Made by a program: the position numbers and the translations under genes. From NCBI RefSeq assembly GCF_000372725.1, contig NW_005201058.1, forward strand, positions 103,436-167,435: 64,000 nucleotides of DNA, in the 5' to 3' direction. This DNA comes from Emiliania huxleyi CCMP1516. Lineage: Eukaryota > Haptophyta > Isochrysidales > Noelaerhabdaceae. Below, piece by piece: positions 45,174 through 54,709 of the stretch (the stretch's first letter is position 1; each line of letters begins with the position of its first letter). The notes beneath the pieces are model-generated. The model did no database searches. It saw nothing but the letters and a program-made list of their open reading frames with translations, and had not been told where the DNA came from.

Positions 45174-46937
45174 CTACGTCCGCACGCTCCGAGTCCGCTC
45201 ATACTCTCTGAGGTACCGTCGCGCCTCCTTCGCCCACACCGCGCTGACGTGCTGCGGCGCCTGGAGCTTGGCGCCGAGGCCTCGCAGCAGCAGCGAGGAG
45301 CGGGCGACAAGCATGTACTCCTTTGGGAGGGCCGTGATCTTGTCCTGCTGATTGAGCTGGAGGAGGAAGGCGGGAGGCGAGCAGTCGGCGACGTTGCGGT
45401 CGAAGAAGTGCGTGGCGAACTGGACGATGACACTCCGGTCCATGTGCTTGGTGCGCATGCCCATCTCGACCGCCGCCGAGACGACCGCGTCGTCATCGCG
45501 GGCGGAGAGCCCCATATAGAGCCGTGCGAGCGAGGCGCGTTGCCGCGCGCTCAGCGTCTTGCTGCACCCGAAGTCGAGCAGCCCGAGTCGCGCACCGCCG
45601 CCGCCGCCGCATAACCCGCCGAGGCCGAGGCCCCTCCTCGCCCTCGGGACGAGGAAGACGTTGCCGGGGTGCGGGTCGGCGTTGAAGGTGCCGAGCTCGA
45701 AGATCTGCAGCGCCTGAGCGCGCAGCAGCAGCGCCAGCTGCCGCTCCGTCGACGCGCGGAGAGAGAGGAGCAGCGGCAGTCGAATGGGCGGCGGATAGCG
45801 GTCGAGCGCCGCCACGCGCGCGAGGAGCGCCTCTCGCATCGACCGGCCCTCGACAAAGTCCATCACGAGCAGCTTGCGAGTGGAGAGGCCCTCGTAGCAG
45901 CGAGGCACCACCAGCCGCGACGCGAGCCGGCGCGCGCCCGTGCTGCGCCCGCCGCCGCCGCCGCCGCCGCCGCTGCTGCCGCCGCGTCCGAAGAATGAGG
46001 AGACCGCGTTCATTGTCCTCCCCTCCTCCTCGTAATCAAACTCCTGGCCCATGCGGCTGCGGTACTCCTTGACGACGTTGGCCTCGGCCTTCTTGCCGAG
46101 GACCGTCAGCACGCCGTGGATGTTGCCGAGGTCAGACAGGATGAGACGCTTGGCGTCAGGGTACTGCAGCTTCACAGCCACCACGCGCCCAGAGTCGCGC
46201 AGCACCGCGCGGTGCACCTGGCCGACGCTCGCCGTGCCGAGCGGCTCGCGATCGAAGCTGCTGAAGACCTCCTCGACGCCGCCGGTGTGGCCGCTGCGCC
46301 GCAGCTCGCGATTGAGCTGCCGGCGCACGTGGCGCCACGGTCGTCCGCCTGGCGCAGCGTCGACCATCGGCTCGAGCTTGCGGACATACTTTGGCCGAAC
46401 TGGCGGCGGCGAGAGCGAACCCAGCACCTGGGCCGCCTTGATGAAGGCGCCGCGCATGCGGCCAATAAAGGACGCAAATCGACGGGAGAGCACCTCGTCG
46501 AGCTCGTCGAGCGCTCGCGCGCGCGCCTCGTCCGACTCGAAGCGCCGACACTCAAATAGTTTGAGGCGGAGCACGATCGGCATGACGTTCACCTGCGTGC
46601 GCACCGCGCGCCGAAACGGTCGCCATAGCGTGAAGAGTGACGCTGGCAGCAGGAGCGGCAGCTGAAGTGTGAGCGGCGCAGCCAGCAGCCGTGCGACGAG
46701 CGCGGAAGCAGCGCCTCGCGCGTCATCGTCTCTGTTGCTGCTGCCATCAGGTCTGAAAACGGTGGGCGGCGGTGGCGGCGGCGGCGATGGCGGCGCCGCC
46801 GCCGCACAAAGCGTGGAGCGGCGGTGTGACGGCTGGCGGCGGCGAGCGCGCAACGGCGACGAGCAGACGAGCGCTGTGCTGCTGCTCGCGGTGAGGACAG
46901 CGGCAAGCGTGAGGCGTGCCCCGAGGGCGAAGTGCAT
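45174..46937 (-). CDS. ABC1/ADCK-family atypical kinase, probably plastid-targeted
   Basis: UbiB/ABC1K atypical kinase of about 587 residues; plastid and mitochondrial members regulate prenylquinone and lipid metabolism. Motifs in order: RGAFIKAAQVLGS (the KxGQ region, here KAAQ, as in some ADCK1-type members), EPLGTASVGQVHRAVL (Ala-rich loop), VVAVKLQYP (ATP Lys), QEFDYEEEGRTMN, the catalytic NADPHPGNVFLV and the metal-binding LLDFGCSK. I choose the ATG ending at 46,937: it gives MHFALGARLTLAAVLTASSS, a signal-peptide-like segment, followed by an Arg/Ser-rich stretch. That bipartite form fits import into a secondary plastid. A Gly run is near 45,955. Single exon. It is divergent from the small orphan gene to its right. 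Confidence 0.88.
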   Translation of the reverse strand: MHFALGARLTLAAVLTASSSTALVCSSPLRARRRQPSHRRSTLCAAAAPPSPPPPPPPTVFRPDGSSNRDDDARGAASALVARLLAAPLTLQLPLLLPASLFTLWRPFRRAVRTQVNVMPIVLRLKLFECRRFESDEARARALDELDEVLSRRFASFIGRMRGAFIKAAQVLGSLSPPPVRPKYVRKLEPMVDAAPGGRPWRHVRRQLNRELRRSGHTGGVEEVFSSFDREPLGTASVGQVHRAVLRDSGRVVAVKLQYPDAKRLILSDLGNIHGVLTVLGKKAEANVVKEYRSRMGQEFDYEEEGRTMNAVSSFFGRGGSSGGGGGGGGRSTGARRLASRLVVPRCYEGLSTRKLLVMDFVEGRSMREALLARVAALDRYPPPIRLPLLLSLRASTERQLALLLRAQALQIFELGTFNADPHPGNVFLVPRARRGLGLGGLCGGGGGARLGLLDFGCSKTLSARQRASLARLYMGLSARDDDAVVSAAVEMGMRTKHMDRSVIVQFATHFFDRNVADCSPPAFLLQLNQQDKITALPKEYMLVARSSLLLRGLGAKLQAPQHVSAVWAKEARRYLREYERTRSVRT

Positions 46938-47036
46938 ACACACGTGTACCACTGTGCCGCGGTTTCTTCTTTCTACTCTCCGTTGGGCCTCTCGGGACGA
47001 TTGGAGACGGGTGGTCAAGAAGGATGCAGGCTCGAA

Positions 47037-47393
47037 ATGGATGGGGGCGCAGTACTACGACGCGAAGTGGGTAGCCATAACGCGGCTGGTGCTCGTGCCT
47101 CGTGGAGACTTTGGGTGGGTGGCATTGCGCCGCCCACCAAGCAATTCCTCCACGTGTTCGCCAAGGAAGCGGTGGGCACCAACACGGACCGGACGGTGTA
47201 TTGGGCGGCGTCGGCGAGCGCCTCCTCCTTTGTCGTCCACCACACGCAGCAGATCTCCATGGCGGCGGTGGCGGGCGACGCCGAAAACATTAAGAAGCAG
47301 GCGCGCACTGTGCGCACCAACTGGATCAAGAACAAGCAAGCGGCAAACGGCCTCTTGTCCTCGGCCCCAGTGGGGGGTGCCCGCGCCGCCTAG
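47037..47393 (+). CDS. Small conserved-looking orphan protein
   Basis: The frame reads APPTKQFLHVFAKEAVGTNT, then DRTVYWAASASASSFVVHHT, QQISMAAVAGDAENIKKQ and TNWIKNKQAANG before TAG at 47,391-47,393. The composition looks like a real folded protein, but I do not recognise the family. The 5' end is uncertain: the first ATG in frame is at 47,037, but the overlapping frame just upstream reads WMGAQYYDAKWVAITR, which looks more protein-like. A short unseen intron or a frame change near 47,090-47,110 is therefore possible. No signal peptide or membrane span is visible. Confidence 0.4.
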   Translation: MDGGAVLRREVGSHNAAGARASWRLWVGGIAPPTKQFLHVFAKEAVGTNTDRTVYWAASASASSFVVHHTQQISMAAVAGDAENIKKQARTVRTNWIKNKQAANGLLSSAPVGGARAA

Positions 47394-47660
47394 CTCTGCG
47401 GACGGGCCCCTCCACCCTTCACGTACGGATCATGTAGTCCCCACACAGCACACTCGCTGTCGTCGTGGGATCGCTTGTCATGTGAGAGAAAGAAAGAAAG
47501 AAAACAGACGCCCCAAGGGATGGATGGGAGGACGGCACGCCGCCACCAGACAGGGATTTTCCATGTGAGAGAGTGCGTGTTGTCGCTTTATTACTGAGGA
47601 AGCCGTCGCCCGCGCCTCGCCTGTCGCGTGAATCGTGTCGTGCGACCACTTACTGGCGTC

Positions 47661-48293
47661 ATGAAGCGCTCCCGAGCCGAAAATGAAGAGCAACAGCCGG
47701 CGTCGGCCCGCTCCATATACGCCATCGCGTCCGAGTCGAGCCTGGACGCCGCGCTCGAGCAAGCGCCGCAGCCGCTGCGTGCTGCCATCGCTTGCCGCAC
47801 GGGACTGTGGGGTGGCTTTGTGCACATGACACTCTGCTCGTTTGACGAGCATGTTGGCGTCGACGTGATTGAGGCGGCGGAGGCCATGCTGGCGAGCGGG
47901 CGGTCACGACTCGAAGACACACACGCAGCCGGTGACAGGTGCTTGCGACTACCCGTGGACCGGTGGGAGTGGGACGATCCGGTTGACGGTCGGAGCGCGT
48001 ACGCCGGTCGGCACATCCTCGTCTGCCACCTCAGGGGCGGCTCCAACGTCCTGAGTGCAGTGATGAAGACCTGCGGAGAGCACAGGCTGGTCGGCACACG
48101 CGTCAAGTCGCGGGAGCCGTCGTCAAAGGCGCTGCACGTGACGATTCCGCTCGAGGCGAGGAGGCTGCCGTGCGACGGGGCGGCGATCCGCGCCTTCCTC
48201 GCGCGGCTCGAGTGGGAGCTCGCCGTGGTCAGGCTGGACGGGCCAAAGGCGGCGGCCACGCCGCCAGCGTCGAGTGGCGCGTTCGTCAATTAG
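47661..48293 (+). CDS. 2H-phosphoesterase-like protein (putative)
   Basis: Frame of 210 residues beginning MKRSRAENEEQQPAS. I do not recognise a named family. Two His-x-Thr motifs about 104 residues apart, FVHMTLCSF (H55, T57) and ALHVTIPLEA (H159, T161), are each followed by hydrophobic strand-like residues. That is the layout of the 2H (LigT-like) phosphoesterase superfamily, whose members cleave 2',3'-cyclic or linear phosphodiesters. The rest of the protein is too divergent for a confident call. The upstream sequence at 47,595-47,636 is shared with the region upstream of the HECT gene. Single exon. Confidence 0.5.
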   Translation: MKRSRAENEEQQPASARSIYAIASESSLDAALEQAPQPLRAAIACRTGLWGGFVHMTLCSFDEHVGVDVIEAAEAMLASGRSRLEDTHAAGDRCLRLPVDRWEWDDPVDGRSAYAGRHILVCHLRGGSNVLSAVMKTCGEHRLVGTRVKSREPSSKALHVTIPLEARRLPCDGAAIRAFLARLEWELAVVRLDGPKAAATPPASSGAFVN

Positions 48294-49039
48294 TATTGCT
48301 TCAACGGTTGCATAGGCGGCGACCACGCCGCTGACTGTCGAGTGGCGCGGAGCGCTCTCCGTCTCCACGCAAGGGTCCGGACAGAGCTGAGGTAGCGAGG
48401 GGTAGGGCCGCCATTTTGGCCAGGGCCAGTGCCTCGCGGTGCACTAAGCACGCACCGTCCGGTGCCGGCGTGGTCATATGAGACGCGCCGGCGCTATGTT
48501 TGTGGGAGCAGGCGGCGATGTCCTGATAGAGTTTATCGCGCGGCGCCTGCAGCCTGCATGGGATCTTGGGCAACTTTGCAACAGCGTTTGTGCGTTGGGC
48601 AGCTCGGCGAGCAAGGTCGGGCTAATAGAGTAATGGCGGCACTCATTGGGGCAGCATATACACACATCGTAACATGTCGAAGGGGAAGGGCGCCGTCGCC
48701 CCGCCAGCCGCACGACGAGACATCTCGAGAAAGATTTAGTTTTAAAAATAAACCCTCCCAGCTCCACTCGGCTACGGTCGGTACCGACTAGAGGATCGAA
48801 GTAGGACGGAGATGGGCACAACAGAGGAGCTTCCGCCGCCATCAAGGCCATCCCATCCACATTAGCCCGGGCCCCTCATCTCCTGATGCCGATAGTTCGG
48901 GCCGGGCCGAACACATCGACGTGGCAGTGCCCGCCGGTGCCCTAATTTCCCGGCACCTGAGATGAAACGAAATTGGAGGACTTCAAGCGTTTTACGTTGC
49001 GATATTCGCTCGCCGCTCGTGCCCTGCTCGTGCCGATCG
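48294..49039. other. Spacer, no gene recognised
   Basis: No family-like frames. A short palindrome GTCGGTACCGAC lies near 48,778-48,789. The last part is the 5' flank of the kinase gene. Confidence 0.5.
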
Positions 49040-51016
49040 ATGACGACGCGGCCACAAAGCGCCGCTGCGGACGAGCGAGGCCCCCGCCCTCCACCCGTGC
49101 GAGTCGAGGCGGTGGGAACTGAGCCAACTACGCAATCCGGAGGCCTTGAGCTTGGACGCATCTTGGGCTCCGGTTCCTTTGGCCAGGCGAGGGAGCGTGC
49201 ACGCTAGAGCCCAGATCCGCCAAGTCTTACCCACCATTACCGTCGTCCAGGTCCGACTTGGAAAGTGGACTGGCACCGGCGAGCTCTGCGCTGTTAAGGA
49301 GTTCGACCTCTCTGCGACCGCCCGTGCCGACATGATGCATGAGGCACAGCTCATGGAACAATGCTCGCATCCCCACATTGTCAGGATCCTGGATGTGCGC
49401 GAAGACGGGCTTCGACTGCGCCTTGTGCTCGAGCTGTGCGAGGTTGCGCCGCCCCCTCGCCGCCCCGACCTAGCTACAAATCCTCGACCGCCTTCCCCAT
49501 CGCCTACAGGGACCAACTCTCCAACGGCTCCTCGACCTGCGCGGTGCCCTCCTCGAGGCCGAGGCGAGGCGCATCTTCTCGCAGGTCTGCTTATAGCCCA
49601 GCGCTTGCCCTTCACCATAGTGCAAGGCTGTCCCTCCTGGCCTTAGGTCTGCTCCGCGCTCTGCTACCTCCGCGAGAACCTCATCGTGCACCGCGACGTC
49701 AAGGTACGTCCCCTGGGCTGTTTGTGAGGTTGATGCCCCTGCCGGGCCTCCCCGACTAACACTGCCTGCCTCCGCTCCTCCGATGGGCAACATCCGTTCT
49801 GCCCTTCCATCTGTCCCTGTCATACCTCCCTCCGCCTCGCGCCCCCCCTACGCAGCCGGCGAACGTGGTCCTCCTGCACGCCGTGCCCGACCACCGCCGC
49901 TCGCCGCTCGCCGGCTGCGTGAGCAAGCTGATCGACTTTGGGTTCGCGCGCGAACTTGGTGTTTCTGCTCACGGCGCCTCCAAGCGCGTATCGCGGCGCA
50001 GCTCTCCGTCCCGACGCGGGCCGGAGGGGGGTAGAGCCGATTCGCGCGACAGCTCGGTGCACGGCCATGAGACATGGGCGGCACTAGACATGGACGGTTC
50101 GCTCGACTTTGATGGCCGCACCCACGCCGCTTCGTGGCAGAACACCACCTATCTACCCAGCAGTCCGGTCCGTCAGCGCGACTGGGCGTTGCAGTCGGCG
50201 AGTGTTGCGGAGGAGCGTACCATCGCGGTGACGCCAGTCGGAACCCGCCACTGGTGCCCCCCCCGCCCCCGCCCCCGCCCCCCGCCCCGCCCCTTCTTCC
50301 CCTTTCCCCGAGCCGGGTCTGCGGTGTCAATTTACTGACCCGTTTGGCATTGCATCACCCGGACGTATTGACATTCCGCGCTGTACCTCCTGCGCATAGG
50401 GCCGAGCCACGCCTGCAGTCGGCTACTCTCTGCGGAAGAGTGGGCGAGGATGGCCGAGTCGACATGACTCTCGACGAGGCGCGCGACAGACCCGCCCTGC
50501 GGCGCCCTCCCGTCGCGCCCCCTCTTTATCGTGCCAGTCGTGTCGCACTAGGCCCTTCAGCTCGATATGTTCTCGCTCTCCCGGCTCCTGCGGTACATGC
50601 TGACTGGCGCCCCCACCCCCAACCCCGCGGCTCACGGCAGAGGCGGGGGAGCTCGGTCTGAGATCGCGCCTCGATGTCACCGCAAGGCGCACCCCCGAAC
50701 CAGACTATCATGGAGGCGCTCGAGGCGCAAGGACTGCTGGACTGCAGCTGCTGCGGCGGCCCACCCAGGCGCGTGGTGCGCGAGCTCAGCCAGGTTTGAA
50801 GATCCGCGCGGAAGTCTAAGCAGAGCATCGTCAATTACGCCCAGAGGGCGTGACCTTGGTCAGGTGAGCACGGAGGCGCAGACAATTCTTGGCTCCCTCT
50901 CGGCGAATGCAGCCGAGCGCGCCGACATTTTCGAGGCGCGTCGCGCACGAGACGAAGCGGAGCTGGGCAGAGGTCTGCGGTTGGCGCGGCGTCTTCACTC
51001 GCACCGCCTCATGTGA
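49040..51016 (+). CDS. Eukaryotic protein kinase, multi-exon
   Basis: Ser/Thr-type protein kinase, subfamily unclear. Exons read: GGLELGRILGSGSFGQ (Gly loop, ends 49,186, GC donor); VRLGKWTGTGELCAVKEFDL to VLELCE (ATP Lys in CAVKEF); GPTLQRLLDLRGALLEAEAR; VCSALCYLRENLIVHRDVK (catalytic HRD); then PANVVLLHAVPDH to SKLIDFGFARELG (DFG) with a long Ser/Arg-rich activation segment ending TPVGTRHW; a short exon with AEP in place of the usual APE and GRVDM; LDMFSLSRLLRYMLTG; and PPNQTIMEALEAQGLLDCSC. Donors are mixed: CAG|GCGAGG, GAG|GCGCGC and ACTG|GCGCCC, plus GT types. The end is uncertain: a frame with STEAQTILGSLSANAAERAD ends at 51,016, but the join between about 50,795 and 50,870 is unresolved. 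Confidence 0.78.
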
Positions 51017-51626
51017 ACAGGCGTGCAGCTCGCGCTGGATCATGGACGAGTCCGTCCACACCCGATGCCAAGCCCGGGCGGCTGAGCGGTGCGCGTCGCC
51101 TTTGCGCGCGGCGGTCAAGAAGGCCCTCTTCGCGCCAGTCGGCTCCAAAGCGACCACAGCCAGCCCGCCTCGCACCGCCTCCCCCGACTCGGTTTTTGTG
51201 CTGTGAGCGTACGCGCGACTGGCCGGGCTTACATGCGCCGCCGCTGGGCTGCAACTACAGTCGTCGTGCCGCAGTGGCGAGCGCGACACGCAATGCTAGA
51301 CGGGATCTGGGGCGCGCTTGTCTTTCCGGGTGGAGGCGCCACCAGACAGTGCACCGGTCCACGGACGTCAGACCACAGACCACACCGCTCACCGGACTCC
51401 GGAAGAGAGTACTCTTCACATGATGTTCCATCGTGTCTCGCACGTATAGTCCCCCGCTGGCGGGGGGTGAAAGCGCCTCATGGAGGGGGACCGAGGTCCG
51501 ACCCCGCGAGCGCGACCGACGCCGGGGAGCGGGGCGATGCTTGTACGCCGCGTAGCCGTATGAGACACATAATAGACCAACTCTCCCGTAGCTAAAAGTA
51601 CGTACGACCAACCTGAAACCTACACC
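51017..51626. other. Spacer between convergent genes
   Basis: 3' flanks of the kinase (plus) and the FHA-TS-like gene (minus). No additional gene or RNA recognised. Confidence 0.5.
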
Positions 51627-53049
51627 TCATCCATTCGCCTGCGCGACCACAATTCGCGGGTGGCAGCACGAATCATCGTAGCCCTCCACTCTAAGCATCG
51701 CTGGCGAATCGTCCAGCGCTGCAAGTTCGAAGAGGCCGGGTGCGTCCCGACGCAGAAGCACCCGTGGGGCAACACCGCCCTTCGGCGCACGGCGAGACAG
51801 CTCTCGCAGGGCATCCTCATTCACAGCGTACGCATGTGCGCTGCCAGCGGGGAGGTGAATGCTGAGACGACCAGCGCTCAGCGCCACCTCGCCGTCAGTG
51901 CGGCGGCGCACCTCCCGGGCCACGAGGTGGAGGATCACCGACCAGACGTACGCGTCGTGCGGCAGCCCGAGAATCACGTCCGACGAGCGCTGCTGGAGCG
52001 CGAGGTCGAGCGATCCGCCTCGGACCGAAAACTGCGCCGAGGATGTGCACGCAGGCTGGACCGTCGCCTGGGAGGGGTGCACCAGCGAGACGATCAAGTT
52101 GCGCGACGGCTCGCCGCGCCGCTTGCAGAGCGGCGTGATGACGTCCTTCTCGAGCGGGTTCAGGCGCCCCCCCTCGGCCTGCGGCCAGCGGGTGAGCAGC
52201 CCATAGTTTAGCCCGACGACGCCGTCTACGGAGGCCTGCGCGTCCCAAAACCGGCACTTGTGCCTCCTGAGGAAGTCAATGGTCGCCTCGCCGCGCAAGT
52301 ACCACAGCGCCTCGACGAGGCCCGGTTTGGCCGCGAGAAAGCGGAGCGTGGTCAGCGGCACGAGCCCGAGCGTCTCAAAGGCAGGGTCTTCTGGCGGCGC
52401 GAGCGGGGAGGGCGGCTCCAGATCAATGTCGAGGGTGAAGGCGGCCTTTGAGAGCGTCCGATTGACGCCCTTCCTGTTGCGCTGCAGCTCCCCCTCGGCG
52501 AGCACCCGGCACAGCAGGCGAGAATAGCCAGCATCAAAGGATCCGGAGCCGGAGCCCACCTTGCACAACGGCGGCACCGAGCGCACCCTGTAGCGGTTGC
52601 TTTTGCGGAGCAGCCCCCACCGCTGCTGCTCCTCTATGCGGGTCTCCTCGCCTGCGGGGAGCTCCTCCCAAACCTCACCGCGGCGCACGAAGACGGACTT
52701 GTTCCGCGCCCGCAGCACGAGCCCCTGCGAGGTGAGCAAGAGCTGTGCGTGCGCCCGGCTCACCTCGTCGCCGCTGAGCTGCACGTCACAGTCCTCGCCG
52801 CGTCCAATGGAAAGGCCTCCGGCGCCGACCGTGAGAATAACCCCAGATCGCTCGTCCGCGACGAGGGCGCACTGCTCCTCGGGTGCCTGGTCCGAGACTT
52901 GGGAGCCTGTGACAGTCTTCCTGCGTCGATTCGGGCTCTTCGTCGTCACCTCCGCGCAACGGCGTTGAGAACGTGGCCTTTGGCGGCCCGTTCTTCTTGC
53001 TCGCTGAGTAGTAGTCGTCCACCCGCGTGCGTTTGCCGGGAGGATCCAT
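51627..53049 (-). CDS. FHA domain fused to thymidylate synthase-like domain
   Basis: Two exons (52,950-53,049 and 51,627-52,906) joined over a 43-base GT-AG intron give about 459 residues. The N terminus, MDPPGKRTRVDDYYSASKKN, is basic and resembles a degenerate PIP box (VDDYY). An FHA phosphothreonine-binding domain spans about 50-135: LSIGRGEDCDVQLSGDEVSR then AHAQLLL. A thymidylate synthase-like fold spans about 160-400: PLTTLRFLAAKPGLVEALWY then LRGEA, GLNYGLLTRW, QPACTSSAQF (nucleophile-position Cys 320), QQRSSDVILGLPHD and SAHAYAVNEDAL. In TS the LGxPxN Asn pairs with dUMP; here it is Asp 351, as in dCMP-acting relatives. TS's PPCH is PACT and its RR phosphate pair reads RN, so activity may be altered. 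Repeat D copy 2 starts 23 bases upstream. It could be a dCMP hydroxymethylase-like enzyme or a catalytically dead, DNA-associated scaffold. Confidence 0.8.
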
Positions 53050-53072
53050 CCGACATCGTCGGCAGCCGCGAT

Positions 53073-53488
53073 TTGAGCAGGTGTGCCGCCGCGCGAGCGA
53101 CGCTCCGAGATCGCCCGAGATAGCGCGGCGCGGCCCCGGCCCGAGATAGCGCGAGATCGCCCGAGATCGCGCGGCGCGGCCCGAGGCGAGGTGGATGGGT
53201 TGGGAGCGAGGGGGCGGAAGTGGCCAGTGCGGTAGAGGGTCAGCTCGAGGCGCGTGAGCCGGACTTGTGAGCCGGACCACCCCCTCTTGTTTCCTGCGTT
53301 GTTGAGCCAGGACTCAACATACTCGGGCTGTTGCCATCCCAATCTGTCACTCCCCTTTCTCCCGGCCGGGGTGGGGCGCGCGCGGGGGCGGCGGGTGTGC
53401 GGCGAGTGTGCGGGATGTCTGTGGGCCCGAGAGCGATATGCCATGTCCGCCTTGCGTTTGTTTCATAACATCGAAGGCTAAGCTCAAA
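53073..53488 (+). repeat. Dispersed repeat family D, copy 2
   Basis: Same orientation and ends as 11,981-12,398. It lies immediately upstream (23 bases) of the start codon of the FHA-TS-like gene, which is on the minus strand, so it must include that gene's promoter region if the start is right. Its middle (about 53,278-53,330) differs from copy 1. The A-rich DNA after it (53,489-53,560) could be a decayed tail. Confidence 0.9.
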
Positions 53489-53639
53489 AAAAATAATACA
53501 GACGGGTGGTCACTTGTTGTAGCCTTTGTTTTTTATTTTTGGGGGGGAGGATCGAACCCGCTTATCTCGATGCATGCGCGACCGGTGGCATGAGGCATGT
53601 TAGTAAGACCATACTGCTGTAGGTCTTAACCTGGCATCT

Positions 53640-53950
53640 GAGCCCTGGCTGTCAGGCTGTCAGGTGCTGTCAGGTGATCTGTCGGGCTGTCGGGCAGCTG
53701 TCAGGCACTGTCAGGTGCCTCTGTCAGACCAGCTGTCAGGTGCTGTCAGTGCTGTCGGGTGCTGTCGGGTGCATGTCTGACAGGCGAGGGGTTCTGTAGC
53801 TGTCAGGTGCTGTCGGAGCTGTCGGGTGTTGCTGTCAGACGCTGTCGGAGCTGTCAGAGCTGTCAGGCTGCTGCTGCTGTCAGACGGTGGGCTGTTACTG
53901 TCAGGTGCTGTCAGGTGGTGCTGTCGGGGTGCTGTCAGGCTCTGACACAC
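53640..53950. repeat. Irregular CTGTCAGG minisatellite, left array
   Basis: Dozens of CTGTCAGG/CTGTCGGG words with GTGCTGT linkers, irregular in spacing. A second array of the same words lies at 54,710-54,960 in the same orientation, so the two bracket the orphan gene between them. On the minus strand the words read CCTGACAG. Confidence 0.85.
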
Positions 53951-54020
53951 ACCAGCCACACTTATGACACTATCAAGAGGAGATCAAGCAGGACTCTACT
54001 ACACATACATACTCTAGCCT

Positions 54021-54491
54021 CTACTCTGCCTCCGGTCCCACCATCTTTTTCATGGTGGACGTCACCATCTTCTTGTCTGCCGCACTGAGAGCATAGCAGA
54101 GAGGCAGGGTGGAGTGCTTCTTCAGGTACACCTTGCTGATGATCTGGTAGTTGCTGGTCCAGCGGAAGGCCTCCCCATCGTTGTCGCTCGTCAGCTTGTA
54201 GTACTTGCACGCTCTGTTCTGGTAGCGCGGGCCGTCTGGGGGGGTCCCGTCACCCTTCACCTCACGGTACCACCGGAGGATAAAGAGGCCCTTGGGGTCG
54301 TTGATGAAGACCCCGTTGCTGCGCTGACTCATGGAGAGCTGGCGCAGGTACTCTGCGCTGGAGCTGCCAGTGGCGCGGCGCGCGTCTACTGTGCCGTCGG
54401 CGACGGCCACCTGCTCAATGTTGCCGATGGCAAAGACCTTGGAGCTGTCCTTGGAGACGGCCACCCCCACCCAGACGCCGTAGGCATATGA
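54021..54491 (-). CDS. Orphan protein, 3' exon
   Basis: The minus frame starts after an acceptor-like CCTACAG at 54,492-54,498 and reads SYAYGVWVGVAVSKDSSKVF, later SNGVFINDPKGLFILRWYRE, GPRYQNRACKYYKLTSDNDG and TSNYQIISKVYLKKH, ending KKMVGPEAE and TAG. It encodes about 156 residues, lower in GC at third positions than its neighbours and rich in Lys, Tyr and Ser. I do not recognise the family. No convincing upstream exon with an ATG was found. It sits between two minisatellite arrays, so it may have been moved or duplicated as a block, or acquired; that is inference from composition and context. Confidence 0.5.
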   Translation of the reverse strand, partial: SYAYGVWVGVAVSKDSSKVFAIGNIEQVAVADGTVDARRATGSSSAEYLRQLSMSQRSNGVFINDPKGLFILRWYREVKGDGTPPDGPRYQNRACKYYKLTSDNDGEAFRWTSNYQIISKVYLKKHSTLPLCYALSAADKKMVTSTMKKMVGPEAE

Positions 54492-54709
54492 CTGTAGGGC
54501 CCCAGAAGGCTAGCTGGTAGCTTCATTTGTAGTAGCACAGCCGCCGGTGCTAGAGAGGGGTCCGCAGAGGTGGCGGGCGGGAGGGTTGAGAGAGAGACCC
54601 ATGACCATCCCATGACTACATGGACCACACTCACATGTCTTTGCATGTAACTTTGTTATACCCTCAATGGGGCACAAGAAAGAGGCTCTACGGGGTCTGT
54701 GTACGGTCT

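Noticed and set aside
45174-46937. Loss of Gly in the KxGQ motif of the ABC1 kinase as a novelty
   Set aside because: As I recall, KAAQ-type variants occur in some ADCK1-like members, so it is not remarkable alone.
53545-53625. tRNA-like TTCGATC T-arm on the minus strand (GGGTTCGATCCTCCC)
   Set aside because: The T stem has a mismatch and I could not fit an anticodon or acceptor stem, so a tRNA or tRNA-derived SINE is not supported.
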